Shown here: positions 26,498 to 36,368 of the stretch, piece after piece | How the letters are laid out: each line of letters opens with the position of its first letter | Numbering within the stretch: the stretch's first letter is position 1 | Assembly (NCBI GenBank): GCA_963977425.1 | Contig: CAXBOO010000005.1 | Location: forward strand, 207,527-271,526 | Direction: 5' to 3' | Length of the DNA: 64,000 nt | Source: CAXBOO01 sp963977425 | GTDB taxonomy: Bacteria; Bacteroidota; Bacteroidia; Flavobacteriales_D; Luteibaculaceae | Notes under the pieces: model-generated | The model's database searches: none | What the model was told of the DNA's origin: nothing | What the model saw: only the letters and a program-made list of their open reading frames with translations | Made by a program: the position numbers and the translations under genes

Positions 26498-27340
26498 TTG
26501 GCAAAAAAACCGATAGAAAAACAAGAGTTTGTACTCAACGAGCATGTTCACCGCTGCTTAGTCGTAAAACACAGCACAAACACCCCGTGGATTATAGGAT
26601 ACAACGGTTTTGGCAGAAGTGCACAAGATTTGCTAGATTTTTTTGAAAGAATAGATTTAGGTCAAAATTTTAATCTTCTTGCTATCGAAAATCCATATCA
26701 CGGCGGTTTTCAAAATGCAGATCCTATTATACATCCTATCACAAAAGAACACCTTGAGGCTGCACTTAATCATTTTAAGACCCTCAATAAAATAGAAACT
26801 TTCCACCTATTCGGTTATTCAATGGGCGGCAAAATAGTAGGCAATCTTCTCACACTAAAAACCGTCAAACCAAAATCGGCAATACTTTTAGGCTCTGAAG
26901 GTTACGACAAAAGAGGATTCTATCTTTTCCTTTCTAATAAAGAATGGTTATTGAAATTTGCTCGACTCGTTATAGAAAAACCAACCATTTTATTGTGGGT
27001 CATTAAGATGTTGGGCAATTTCAAAATCATAAGACGAGACCTTTCTGTATTCCTTAGACAGCAAATATCAGACGAACACAAGCGAACATTGATATTCAAC
27101 ACTTGGTGCAGTTTACGCTATGTACAGGACACTTTTAGAAAGATTCAACCCGGCAACAAAATTATTGTCATCTACGGTAAATACGATCCGGTTATTCGAT
27201 GGAAAAAATTAAAAAAGTGTTTGATTAAAACAGAATTAAAATCACTGACCTTTCATGAACTAAAGACAGGCCACAGTTTACTGAAAAACAAACACAGTGA
27301 AGACTTGAAGAAAATTTTAAACGAAAAAACCCTAGCGTAA
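26498..27340 (+). CDS. Alpha/beta hydrolase
   Basis: The catalytic triad is visible: nucleophile in FGYSMGGKIVG, Asp in YGKYDPVIRW and His in LKTGHSLL. I prefer the TTG start at 26498 (about 280 residues), just behind a TTAGGAGA stretch. The longest frame starts at 26402, inside carB, and its extra residues look unlike the fold. The protein lacks a signal peptide and should be cytoplasmic. Substrate unknown; homologues are annotated as generic alpha/beta hydrolases. Its last codons overlap a hairpin that is probably the terminator of rpmH on the other strand. Confidence 0.78.
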   Translation: MAKKPIEKQEFVLNEHVHRCLVVKHSTNTPWIIGYNGFGRSAQDLLDFFERIDLGQNFNLLAIENPYHGGFQNADPIIHPITKEHLEAALNHFKTLNKIETFHLFGYSMGGKIVGNLLTLKTVKPKSAILLGSEGYDKRGFYLFLSNKEWLLKFARLVIEKPTILLWVIKMLGNFKIIRRDLSVFLRQQISDEHKRTLIFNTWCSLRYVQDTFRKIQPGNKIIVIYGKYDPVIRWKKLKKCLIKTELKSLTFHELKTGHSLLKNKHSEDLKKILNEKTLA

Positions 27341-27349
27341 GCCAGGGTT
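27324..27349 (-). terminator. Intrinsic terminator of rpmH
   Basis: An imperfect 9-bp stem (27328-27336 with 27341-27349, one mismatch, GTAA loop) is followed on the minus strand by a run of six T (27324-27329). It sits 38 nt after the rpmH stop and overlaps the last codons of the convergent hydrolase gene. Confidence 0.7.
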
Positions 27350-27386
27350 CTAACACAATATTTAATCACGCCGAAGCGCTATAATT

Positions 27387-27548
27387 CTATCTCTTGAAAC
27401 GAGTTTCTGAAGAAACACTTAGCTTCTTTCTTCCTTTTTTACGACGAGATGCAATCACTTTTCTTCCGCTTGCAGTGCTCATACGCTCTCTGAATCCGTG
27501 CTTGTTCTTTCTTCTTCTTACAGATGGTTGAAACGTTCTTTTTGGCAT
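27387..27548 (-). CDS. rpmH: 50S ribosomal protein L34
   Basis: This short gene encodes 53 residues, starting MPKRTFQPSVRRRKNKHGF, continuing RERMSTASGRKVIASRRKKG and ending TRFKR. It is the full-length, strongly basic L34 protein of the large ribosomal subunit. Start (27546-27548) and stop (27387-27389) are unambiguous. In many bacteria rpmH sits beside rnpA and yidC or dnaA; here it stands alone between a hydrolase and an ABC exporter gene. The candidate -7 box at 27591 and a terminator at 27324 make it a single-gene unit. Confidence 0.97.
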   Translation of the reverse strand: MPKRTFQPSVRRRKNKHGFRERMSTASGRKVIASRRKKGRKKLSVSSETRFKR

Positions 27549-27590
27549 CGTCTATAAATTTTAAGAGTTTGTATCTATTTAATAAGGCGG

Positions 27591-27598
27591 CAAAAATA
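27591..27598 (-). promoter_or_regulatory. Candidate -7 element of rpmH
   Basis: The minus-strand octamer TATTTTTG is an exact TAnnTTTG match, 42 nt before the rpmH ATG, followed by GCCGCC as often seen at Bacteroidota transcription starts. No TTG was found at -33. Confidence 0.45.
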
Positions 27599-27656
27599 CA
27601 TATTCTTTTTTAATAATCAGAACTAATTGAAATAAGTTTTCGTATTCCAATTGCAT

Positions 27657-27664
27657 TACCTTCG
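27657..27664 (+). promoter_or_regulatory. Candidate -7 element abutting the ABC exporter start
   Basis: TACCTTCG fits the TAnnTTCG variant and ends 6 nt before the ATG at 27671. If real, transcription would begin at or next to the start codon, giving a leaderless mRNA. Confidence 0.35.
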
Positions 27665-27670
27665 CACCAA

Positions 27671-29455
27671 ATGGCAAGAAAACAACGAGAACGCGTAAAA
27701 GTAAGTAAAGATGCTTGGAAAAAAGCGGTAAAAATTTTCCGATTTCTAAAACCTTACAAGATTAAATTTAGCATTGGACTCATCTTCTTATTATTGAGTT
27801 CTGCATCATCTATGTTATTTCCTGGTTTGATGGGCAAGCTAATAGACGCTGATTCTGGCGGACCAGTTTCCGACATCAGCAATTTAAGCAACATCAACAC
27901 TATTGCATTGGTACTGTTTGGAGTATTTGTTATTCAAGCCTTTTTCTCGTTTTTCAGAATATTGCTTTTTAGCCAAGTAACGGAAAACATGTTGGCCGAT
28001 CTAAGAAAATTCACTTACAAGCAACTTATATTGTTGCCAATGCCTTTCTACAACAAACACCGTGTTGGAGAATTAAACTCTCGAATTTCATCTGACATTT
28101 CTCTTTTACAAGAAACCTTCACAACAACTGTTGCTGAGTTTTTACGCCAAATATTCACCATTATTGCAGGAATTATTTTCCTTTCGTTTTACTCTGTAGA
28201 ACTTACCTTACTCATGTTGGGTGTATTACCAGTAGTCGCCATTTCTGCTGTTATTTTTGGTAAAAAAGTACGCGGTCTAGCCAAGCAAACCCAAGACGAA
28301 GTTGCCAGTTCTAACGTCATCGTAGAAGAAACTCTAACAGCCATTTCTGCTGTTAAATCTTTCATGAATGAACAATTCGAATACTTACGTTACGGAAAAG
28401 TAACCGACAACATCAAACAACTAGGGATTAAAAATGCTGTTTGGAGAGGCTTCTTTGCCAGTTTTATTATTCTGGCCATGTTTGGCTCTATTGTACTGGT
28501 TATTTGGTACGGAATGAAATTGAAATTGTCGGGAGATATTACTACTGGCGACTTAATGTCGTTCATCATTTACTCTGTTTTTGTTGGTGCTTCTTTTGGT
28601 GGAATAGCCGATTTGTTCACTCAAATTCAGAAAGCTGTAGGTGCAACGGAACGTTTACTAGAAATAATTGAAGAAGACACTGAAGAGGGAATTTTCAACG
28701 AAACTGAAAAGAAAACCAATCTAAATTCCATTGTTTTCGAAAACACCAGTTTTTCTTACCCAAGTCGGAGCGACGTAGAGGTGTTGAACAAAATAAACTT
28801 CAGCATCAAACGAGGCGAAAAAGTAGCGATTGTAGGTCCTTCTGGTTCTGGAAAAAGCACCATCACAAATCTTTTGCTACAATTTTACAGAAACTACGAA
28901 GGCAGCATTCAGCTCAACGGCGAAGAATTGAATAAAATGCCCCTTACCAGCATACGCCAACACATGGGTATAGTTCCTCAAGAAGTACTTTTATTCGGAG
29001 GTAGCATACGCGAAAACATAGCCTACGGAAATCCTAAAGCGTCTCAATCGGAAATAGAAAACGCAGCTAAAATTGCCAACGCAGAAGAATTTATTGTTCG
29101 ATTCCCAACTGGTTACGATACCATAGTAGGAGAAAGAGGTGTTCAACTTTCGGGTGGACAACGACAAAGAATAGCCATAGCTAGAGCAGTTCTACGCGAT
29201 CCTGAACTATTAATCTTAGACGAAGCTACCAGCTCGTTGGATAGTAGCTCGGAAGCACTTATACAAGATGCCTTAGAAAAAGTAATGGCCGATAGAACCA
29301 ACTTAATTATAGCTCATAGATTATCGACCGTTAAAAATGCCGACAAAATAATAGTACTCTATAATGGTGACATTGTTGAAGTTGGAACTCACGATGAACT
29401 TATCGCTTTAGAAAACGGGAAGTACAAAGAACTCAGTCAAGTACAACTAACGTAA
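27671..29455 (+). CDS. ABC exporter, fused permease and ATPase
   Basis: The 594-residue half-transporter has a six-helix membrane domain at about residues 30-330 and an ATPase domain from about 350. The ATPase shows Walker A GPSGSGKSTI, the signature LSGGQRQRIAIARAVL, Walker B LLILDEATSSLDS and the H-loop IIAHRLST. The layout is that of MsbA/TAP-type type IV exporters acting as homodimers. Lipid or drug export are both possible; the sequence does not decide. It is a single-gene unit with a 99-nt gap before the convergent rsmG. Confidence 0.93.
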   Translation: MARKQRERVKVSKDAWKKAVKIFRFLKPYKIKFSIGLIFLLLSSASSMLFPGLMGKLIDADSGGPVSDISNLSNINTIALVLFGVFVIQAFFSFFRILLFSQVTENMLADLRKFTYKQLILLPMPFYNKHRVGELNSRISSDISLLQETFTTTVAEFLRQIFTIIAGIIFLSFYSVELTLLMLGVLPVVAISAVIFGKKVRGLAKQTQDEVASSNVIVEETLTAISAVKSFMNEQFEYLRYGKVTDNIKQLGIKNAVWRGFFASFIILAMFGSIVLVIWYGMKLKLSGDITTGDLMSFIIYSVFVGASFGGIADLFTQIQKAVGATERLLEIIEEDTEEGIFNETEKKTNLNSIVFENTSFSYPSRSDVEVLNKINFSIKRGEKVAIVGPSGSGKSTITNLLLQFYRNYEGSIQLNGEELNKMPLTSIRQHMGIVPQEVLLFGGSIRENIAYGNPKASQSEIENAAKIANAEEFIVRFPTGYDTIVGERGVQLSGGQRQRIAIARAVLRDPELLILDEATSSLDSSSEALIQDALEKVMADRTNLIIAHRLSTVKNADKIIVLYNGDIVEVGTHDELIALENGKYKELSQVQLT

Positions 29456-29554
29456 ATAAGCGCAACATATTCAACCCAATAAACCGAAAGGCAAATACCG
29501 GACTTCTCTGATTGCAGTCGAACTGAATAGAACAAAAAAAATTCGACTGATGAT

Positions 29555-30190
29555 TTATTTAGTTTTTCGAAACGCTACTATTTTCTTAGTTTCAAAAAAC
29601 TCAGAATCGTACATTTCTGCAATAGGATAAATACGAGCAGGAAGTTTTGCTTCTCTAAGCTCTTCTTTCAAATCTCCCCCTTTCAAAAAATAAATTCCAC
29701 CTGTAACGAATTTCTTTTCATCGATCAGCATCAAGCCATCTATCCAGTTCAAAAGTTTTTTTGCTGGAGCAACTGCACGGCTTACGGCATAATCAAACAC
29801 ATCAATTAGATCTTCTACTCTACCGTTAACTACTGTTACGTTTTTTAAATCGAGTTTGGTAGCTATATCTTGAACCAAGTTGGTTTTTTTGGCAATGCTA
29901 TCAACCAACACAAATTTCACTTCAGGATATAAAATAGCCAATGGCAAGCCCGGAAAACCGCCACCTGTTCCTATATCCACTACTCGAGTTCCTTTTCGGA
30001 AAGTAACAACTCTAGCCAAGGCTAATGAATGCAATAAATGACGCTCTTCAAAGTTTTCGGTATCCTTTCTCGATATCACATTTACTTTTTCGTTCCACTC
30101 AATAAGTAAGTTTTTGAACTCCTCCATTTTCTTAATGGTAGTTTGTGGTATTTCCGGAAAGTAACTTTGAACTAATGGTAGCATTTGCAC
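29555..30190 (-). CDS. rsmG: 16S rRNA (guanine527-N7)-methyltransferase RsmG
   Basis: The 211-residue protein methylates G527 of 16S rRNA; loss in other bacteria gives low-level streptomycin resistance. It shows KEFEERHLLHSLAL-type sequence (residues 49-58, here NFEERHLLHSLAL) and SAM motif I VVDIGTGGGFPGLPLAI. FVLVDSIAKKTNLVQDIA and DYAVSRAVAP follow. Start is at 30190 or the Met two codons on (30184). A TACATTTG element lies just upstream. Confidence 0.95.
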   Translation of the reverse strand: MQMLPLVQSYFPEIPQTTIKKMEEFKNLLIEWNEKVNVISRKDTENFEERHLLHSLALARVVTFRKGTRVVDIGTGGGFPGLPLAILYPEVKFVLVDSIAKKTNLVQDIATKLDLKNVTVVNGRVEDLIDVFDYAVSRAVAPAKKLLNWIDGLMLIDEKKFVTGGIYFLKGGDLKEELREAKLPARIYPIAEMYDSEFFETKKIVAFRKTK

Positions 30191-30204
30191 ATTTATTTAA
30201 AGCG

Positions 30205-30212
30205 CAAATGTA
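30205..30212 (-). promoter_or_regulatory. Candidate -7 element of rsmG
   Basis: The minus-strand octamer TACATTTG exactly fits TAnnTTTG and ends 14 nt before the start at 30190, implying a very short leader. No TTG at the -33 distance. Confidence 0.45.
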
Positions 30213-30407
30213 ATGGCTTTTGAGAGTTAAAACTCAGCATTTTGAATAACCGACATGAGAAAATCATTATCAATTTATCGCTACTATAAATTCTAAATCC
30301 GATTTACTCTATAGAATTTACATTCAACTGTTTACATTTCGATAAATGACCAAATTATCAACTTTGGTTTTTCTAATTTCCGATTCAGAATTTACCCCTA
30401 CCTAACT

Positions 30408-33400
30408 GTGCCTATAAAATACATTTCATATTCAGTTCGATATGTGCTTGCAATATTCACTTGCGTAATAAGCATTCATTCTAGTGCACAACTCACTTTA
30501 ACGACGTCATCAACCGATAATTTTCAATGCGATGGGGTTAGTTGTGAGTATGATGGCCCCAGTATTTTAATCAATGAAGTTCAGATGGCGCCTACCACTG
30601 ACGACGGCTCATTTTATGAAACAGCCACAACTCGACAGGGGGAATGGATAGAACTTTACAATCCAGACGAATGCAAATCCATTGATGTTTCATGTTACTA
30701 TTTAGGCAATGCTGCCACCGATGGAAATATAACTGCTAGCGGTGGATTTATTATCCCTCAAGGGACAATTGTTCCTCCATTGGGTTTTGTTGTTATACGT
30801 GGCCGTAACGCTCCAAATGTTCCCAACAACCAACTCATAGAGAATGGGGGTAATACTTACGAATTTACAACCAACACAGCCAATAGTTGCATAGGCACAG
30901 GTGGTACTCGATTGTGGTTCCCTAACGCTGGTGGTTGGTTTGCTTTTTACGACCAAAATGGCGTACCACAAGATGCCATTCAGTGGGGAAATCCGCCTGC
31001 TTTAGACTTAAGAACAGCACCATGCAAGGCTACATCAACTGGTTGTGGATTTACTGGAAATTTATTGGACTATAATAGCATTATTCCCGCTAGAAAAGCG
31101 ACACTTCAAAACAATGCTGTAAATGCTTCGGCTAGAACATTCCAAAGAAACCCTGACGGTGCGGCTTGGAGAGGTTCTGAAGGTCCTGCAACTATTGGTC
31201 AATGCAATCAAGGCTGTATACCTATTCAAACCATTTCCTGCAATGGAACTGTAAGCGTAAATCCTACCAATGGCCGCGGCCCCTACTTATATGTTTGGGA
31301 CGATTCTAGAGCTCAAACTACGAAAACTGCCAATGGCTTATGTGCCGGTGTTTATTGTGTTAGTGTTACCGATGCCGACGGAAAAACAGGTGCCGCTTGT
31401 GTTGAAATTAAAGACTTTGTTCCAACCGTAACCCTTATAGAAGATGGCGACTTATGCGAAGACGAACCAGCGTTTCCGCTTACAGGAGGATCGCCAGCAA
31501 ATGGTGTAGATGGCGCTACCGGCATTTACTCAGGACCAGGAGTTAGCGGCACAAATTTCAATCCTGCTTCGGCTAATATTGGTGAAAACGAAATTCAATA
31601 CGTCTATGTAGATTCTGCTACCTGTACCGACACCGCTACAGCCATCATAAACGTTCATCCATTACCTACAACTGAAGCCAACGCTGACAAAGACATTATT
31701 TGCCTTGGTGAATCTGTTATTTTATTTGGTGCCGGCGCTGACAATTATTCGTGGAATAATGGTGTAGTAGATAGTGTTCCTTTCAGCCCAACGGAAACCA
31801 AAATGTATGTTCTTACAGGAACAACAATATTTGGGTGTGAAGTATTAGACTCAGTACTTGTTGAAGTATCCAATCCTTTAGAGGCCGGCGTTGGTGATAC
31901 AGCGACCATATGTCCTGGTGACGATTTTTTCTTAACCGACATATTATCTGGATACGATATTGATGGGCGATGGGAACCTGAAGAATCCCCGGCATTAACA
32001 TTAGACGCTCTGTCAGGAGCAATGACCAATACCGACAATTTACTTCCTGGTATTTACCATTTCAATTACATCGTAGAGCCCGATGCTCCTTGCGAAAACG
32101 ACACCGCTACAGCAACTATTATCGTACCTGAAAAACCAATTATTTTGGACGTTGATGCCGTTTGCAGCATCGATAGAACAAGTTACACCGTAACTTTCAC
32201 CATAGAAGAAGGAGATTCTACAACTTACAATGTTAGTTACCCGGGTACCATAACACCACTCCCTCCATACATTTATACAAGCAACCCCATACCGAGCAAC
32301 ACAGCACTTACTATCTATGTTAATGATGGATTCAACTGCGGGCTTGATTCCGCAATTGTAGATCTAGATTGTAGTTGTATTACCGATCCAGGAACGATGA
32401 GTCCCAACCCGGTTAGCATTTGCGGATTGCTTCCTTACAATGCAAATAATGATTTCAATACAGACAGCATTGACGATGGCAACGATGCTTTTTGGTTTTT
32501 CTTACACGATGGCAATGCATTTACATTGGTAAATCCGATTGACTCAAACCAGACAGGAATATTCAACTTCAACCAAAACACAATGGCTTTTGGTCAAACA
32601 TATTATGTATCTACAGCCATGGCCAATGCCTTACCTAACGGTAGCTTAGATCATTCAGATGTTTGTTTCAGAGTAAGTCAAGGCACGCCCGTTAGCTGGA
32701 ATCCACTTCCTGTGCTCTCCATATCTGCTGTTGATACTTTGTGCGTTACTTCACCAACCTACAACCTACAAGTCAATGTACAAGTAGGCACAATACCCAT
32801 TGACATTACCATTGAAGAAACGCCACTCGTAGGACCAACCACCCAAACGGTTAACACACTCAACAGCCTTAGTAGCACCATACCTTATGCACCGACAAGT
32901 ACCACAACGTATACGGTTGTAAACTATATTGACAACAAAGGTTGTGTTGGCGACATTATGCCCCCTTCTATTCAGGTAGTGGTTGACAGACCCATTGAAG
33001 TTGACATCAGTGCAACCAACAATCCTTCTTGCGCTAGCCCAATAAGCCCAGGCATGATTACTCTACTTGTTGATGGTGATGAAACTGATTTTTGGGTGGT
33101 AGTAAAAAACAACCTAAACACTTCTCTAGACACTTTTCAAGTTCTACGCCAAGTCGCTACCGATTTTCCTGTTACTCATTTCACACCAAATGCTGCAACT
33201 GTTTACGAAATTCACGATGTATATGCCAATGAAAGAAATGTTTGCGCCCCAATATTCAGAGGTGAAGCCATAATAAACCCTACTCCAACTGCTGACATTT
33301 CTAGAGATGGTGTTTATTGCCAAATTGACCCTATTCCATTCGATTTTAGCTTTACAGGCATTGGTCCTTGGGAGGTCATTATATCAGATGGCGGTACAAA

Positions 33401-35804
33401 TTCATTCACTTTTACTACGCCTGATACAAACCCCAATTACACCGGCACCATCGTCAATCAATTACAACCTGGCAACTATACTTTCACAATTACAAGTGTA
33501 CGAGACTTAAGTTCTGGCTGCACAAATTCTTCTGGAACAGGATCAGCTGATATAACGGTCAACCCTTCTCCTATTCTAGATCTCTATGTTTACGACATCA
33601 ATGGAACTAGAGCAAAAAGCCATGCATTTTGTTTAGGCAACGGACCCGCAACTTTAGAAGTAGATGGTTTACCAGACCCAAATTTGGCTTACAATTTAAC
33701 CTACAAAATTGTTGGCAATCCGGATATTACTTATCCTGAAATGCAAATTGATCAAAACAATCGTCAGTTTACTTTCGACACTTTAGTACCCGGTACTTAC
33801 CAAATATTCATCGCACGTGTTACCGATAACTCTGCAGCTGGATGCGGAGGCTATGGCGATACCATAAGCATCACTATTCATCCACTTCCAACACTTGCAC
33901 TGAATGTAGTAGACGACATCATTTGCTTGGGTCAATCAGCCGAAATAGAGGCTACCGTTGGTGTCAATCCTCCTATCTCATTTGATTTAAATGAAGAAAA
34001 TGGCAAAGACGTTCAAACTTACACTCCAAGCGGCAGCAATACTTTCCGTTTTTCAGTAACTCCAACAACCATTGGTTCGCATCGATATATAGCCAGCAAT
34101 CTAGTAGATGGATCTCTTCCACAATGCAGCAATACAACCAATGCATTTGCTGATATCTACGTCAATCAATTGCCAACCGCTACTGTTTCTGGGTCAGGAG
34201 AATGGTGTGAAGGAACTCCTTTCCAAATTCCTGTAGCCGTTACCGGTGAAGACAGTGTAGATGTTGTTTTCGACTTGGGTGGCAACCGAACTTTAAATCA
34301 AAGAATTGGATTAACAGGTGGCGAAATCAGTGCATTTCTACCTGTCGGCACCCATCTTATTAATATCACCTCAGTTACCGATAAAACACCCCAACAATGT
34401 GTTGGTAGCGGCTTTGGTCCATTTACTGTTGTAATTCAGCCAAATCCTAGCGCAAGCATTGCATACAACCCAGATCCAGTATGTCTAAACGAAAATGTGG
34501 ACGTAGTCTTTACTGCTACTGGAAACGGTCCATTTGAAATTGATTACATCAATGACTTAGCCATAACTGGAACCATTATAGTGAATTCGGCCAATTCTAT
34601 TGTTACAGATGTTGCGCGTATGGGAATGAACTACACCATTGTAGAAGTTAGAGACGGGACCAACCCGAGCGACAACTTAAATTATTGCCAAACCAATCCA
34701 AATACTGTTTTTTCTCCTGTTGTAAATGCTTTACCCAAAGCGATAATCACAGGCGATAATGAAATCTGCAAAGGAGAAACAGCTGAACTAACTTTCAGTT
34801 TCACGGAACAAAACTATTTCGATTTCACTTTAACCGATTCATTTGGAGGGATTAATAATTTCACACAGACGGCATCTCCTTTTGCGCATAATGTATCTCC
34901 TGATTCTACAACTGTTTATCAAGTTGCGCAATTGACAGACGGAAACGGATGCGTTGGTATTGATTTAGGTGCTCCATTTACAGTTACCGTTTTCGAAAAC
35001 CCTAACCCGATATTTGTAGCCGATCCACCATCAAGCTGTGCCCCACTCAACACCAACTTATTGAACCTAACCAACAATGTAGAACTTGCAAGTTGTCAGA
35101 TGAATGCTGGAAATAACACCAGTTTCACTTGCGATAGTTTGAATTCTGATTGGGTATTCAACAACCCAGGCACCTACAATTTAAACTACAGTTTAACGTC
35201 AGTTGATGGCTGTACTGTAAACGGAAATATTCAAAATTTCTTTACTGCTTTCAGCAACCCCGTAGCCGATTTTATTTGGAACCCTTATAGCCCAACAACC
35301 GTTCACCAAAGCTTGCAAATAACCAATAGAAGCATCGAGGCTGATTCATCTTACTGGGAAATACAAGACGAACAAAATCTTGTCGACATCATTACTAACG
35401 CGAGAAATCCTGTAGTAGATTACAGTTTCAAAACCGGAAATTACTTCCATGTATTCTTGTACGTAGAAACCGTTAATGGCTGTAAAGATTCTATTCAAAA
35501 AACCATAGAGGTAAAAGAAGCTACGCCTGTGTACATTCCTAACGCCTTTACACCAAATGGCGACGGCGTTAACGAAGGCTTTAGAACCGTGTTTGACTAC
35601 AGTTCGGTTAAAGATTTCTTACTTGAAATTTACAACCGATGGGGAGAAAGAGTTTTTGTAAGCGACGACCCCGAAGCCTATTGGGATGGTAACTACAGAC
35701 TGATTCCGGCTAAGCCCGATGTATATGTTGTGAAAGTAACTGTAACCTTTGATTACAGTTCTACAGAGCAAATATTTGAAGCGAAAGTGACATTGGTACG
35801 ATAA
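30408..35804 (+). CDS. Giant secreted protein with lamin-tail domain and type B type IX secretion signal
   Basis: The 1798-residue protein has a signal peptide (residues 1-27, ending SSAQ; GTG start). A lamin-tail-like domain follows at about 45-240 (ILINEVQMAP, GEWIELYNP). Many Ig- or SprB-like beta repeats of 80-110 residues come next, with conserved Cys and phrases such as ICLGES, ICLGQSAEI and EICKGETAELTF. The last 85 residues are a gliding-motility C-terminal (type B sorting) domain: IPNAFTPNGDGVNEGF, IYNRWGERVF, YWDGNY and the final KVTLVR. Such proteins cross the outer membrane by type IX secretion and are attached or released as adhesins or gliding-track proteins. Its exact ligand is unknown. 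It ends 3 nt from the convergent sigma factor gene. Confidence 0.9.
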   Translation: MPIKYISYSVRYVLAIFTCVISIHSSAQLTLTTSSTDNFQCDGVSCEYDGPSILINEVQMAPTTDDGSFYETATTRQGEWIELYNPDECKSIDVSCYYLGNAATDGNITASGGFIIPQGTIVPPLGFVVIRGRNAPNVPNNQLIENGGNTYEFTTNTANSCIGTGGTRLWFPNAGGWFAFYDQNGVPQDAIQWGNPPALDLRTAPCKATSTGCGFTGNLLDYNSIIPARKATLQNNAVNASARTFQRNPDGAAWRGSEGPATIGQCNQGCIPIQTISCNGTVSVNPTNGRGPYLYVWDDSRAQTTKTANGLCAGVYCVSVTDADGKTGAACVEIKDFVPTVTLIEDGDLCEDEPAFPLTGGSPANGVDGATGIYSGPGVSGTNFNPASANIGENEIQYVYVDSATCTDTATAIINVHPLPTTEANADKDIICLGESVILFGAGADNYSWNNGVVDSVPFSPTETKMYVLTGTTIFGCEVLDSVLVEVSNPLEAGVGDTATICPGDDFFLTDILSGYDIDGRWEPEESPALTLDALSGAMTNTDNLLPGIYHFNYIVEPDAPCENDTATATIIVPEKPIILDVDAVCSIDRTSYTVTFTIEEGDSTTYNVSYPGTITPLPPYIYTSNPIPSNTALTIYVNDGFNCGLDSAIVDLDCSCITDPGTMSPNPVSICGLLPYNANNDFNTDSIDDGNDAFWFFLHDGNAFTLVNPIDSNQTGIFNFNQNTMAFGQTYYVSTAMANALPNGSLDHSDVCFRVSQGTPVSWNPLPVLSISAVDTLCVTSPTYNLQVNVQVGTIPIDITIEETPLVGPTTQTVNTLNSLSSTIPYAPTSTTTYTVVNYIDNKGCVGDIMPPSIQVVVDRPIEVDISATNNPSCASPISPGMITLLVDGDETDFWVVVKNNLNTSLDTFQVLRQVATDFPVTHFTPNAATVYEIHDVYANERNVCAPIFRGEAIINPTPTADISRDGVYCQIDPIPFDFSFTGIGPWEVIISDGGTNSFTFTTPDTNPNYTGTIVNQLQPGNYTFTITSVRDLSSGCTNSSGTGSADITVNPSPILDLYVYDINGTRAKSHAFCLGNGPATLEVDGLPDPNLAYNLTYKIVGNPDITYPEMQIDQNNRQFTFDTLVPGTYQIFIARVTDNSAAGCGGYGDTISITIHPLPTLALNVVDDIICLGQSAEIEATVGVNPPISFDLNEENGKDVQTYTPSGSNTFRFSVTPTTIGSHRYIASNLVDGSLPQCSNTTNAFADIYVNQLPTATVSGSGEWCEGTPFQIPVAVTGEDSVDVVFDLGGNRTLNQRIGLTGGEISAFLPVGTHLINITSVTDKTPQQCVGSGFGPFTVVIQPNPSASIAYNPDPVCLNENVDVVFTATGNGPFEIDYINDLAITGTIIVNSANSIVTDVARMGMNYTIVEVRDGTNPSDNLNYCQTNPNTVFSPVVNALPKAIITGDNEICKGETAELTFSFTEQNYFDFTLTDSFGGINNFTQTASPFAHNVSPDSTTVYQVAQLTDGNGCVGIDLGAPFTVTVFENPNPIFVADPPSSCAPLNTNLLNLTNNVELASCQMNAGNNTSFTCDSLNSDWVFNNPGTYNLNYSLTSVDGCTVNGNIQNFFTAFSNPVADFIWNPYSPTTVHQSLQITNRSIEADSSYWEIQDEQNLVDIITNARNPVVDYSFKTGNYFHVFLYVETVNGCKDSIQKTIEVKEATPVYIPNAFTPNGDGVNEGFRTVFDYSSVKDFLLEIYNRWGERVFVSDDPEAYWDGNYRLIPAKPDVYVVKVTVTFDYSSTEQIFEAKVTLVR

Positions 35805-35807
35805 TTA

Positions 35808-36368
35808 TTACTCCAATAGCTTCTTTAAATTTTGTTTTCCTCTACGTATATGTGACCGCACTGTATTGACGGGCATTCCCATTTTATCGGCTATTTCTTG
35901 GTACTTCATCTTGTTGACGTATTTCAGAAACAAACACTCACGCTGTGCATCGCTTTTTAGTTTTCGCAGCAGCCTATCGGCGCCTAATTCTATCAGAAAA
36001 GCATATTCATCTTCCGATTCTGGCACTGAAGATTGCTGAGCAGCACGTTCGGCATGCCGACGCTTAGATTCTTCTTTCCGAATAGCATCTATGCAATGAT
36101 TTCTTACCACTGTAGATAACCATGTCTTGAGTTTCGCCGCATCGTTCGGGTCAAATACAATGATTTTATTGCTGATTTTCTCTAAAGATTCATCAAACAG
36201 AATATCGCCATCTAAGTCTTTGTATTGCTTAATGGTTTTTTTTATAATTCCAAGGAGATATGCCCCATGTGTTTTGCGCAACAAAATATAGCCTTCGTTT
36301 TTGGCGCGTTGATTTTGAGCATGTAGTTTTACTAGAATTTGGGCATTTACAGCCTTTTCCGACGGCAT
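35808..36368 (-). CDS. ECF-type RNA polymerase sigma factor
   Basis: The 186-residue sigma-70 family protein has region 2 at about residues 25-95 (AAKLKTWLSTVVRNHCIDAIRKEE is its end, split here at LSTVVRNHCIDA). Region 4 lies at about 135-185 (YQEIADKMGMPVNTVRSHIRRGKQN), a helix-turn-helix for the -35 element. There is no region 3, as expected of ECF factors. No anti-sigma gene lies nearby; the gene starts directly after the stop of the membrane GT2 gene. What activates it cannot be told from the sequence. Confidence 0.9.
   Translation of the reverse strand: MPSEKAVNAQILVKLHAQNQRAKNEGYILLRKTHGAYLLGIIKKTIKQYKDLDGDILFDESLEKISNKIIVFDPNDAAKLKTWLSTVVRNHCIDAIRKEESKRRHAERAAQQSSVPESEDEYAFLIELGADRLLRKLKSDAQRECLFLKYVNKMKYQEIADKMGMPVNTVRSHIRRGKQNLKKLLE

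Noticed and set aside
29515..29549. 8-bp inverted repeat (CAGTCGAA with TTCGACTG) between the ABC exporter and rsmG
   Set aside because: The 19-nt loop and weak stem, with no T-run right after it on either strand, do not support a terminator.
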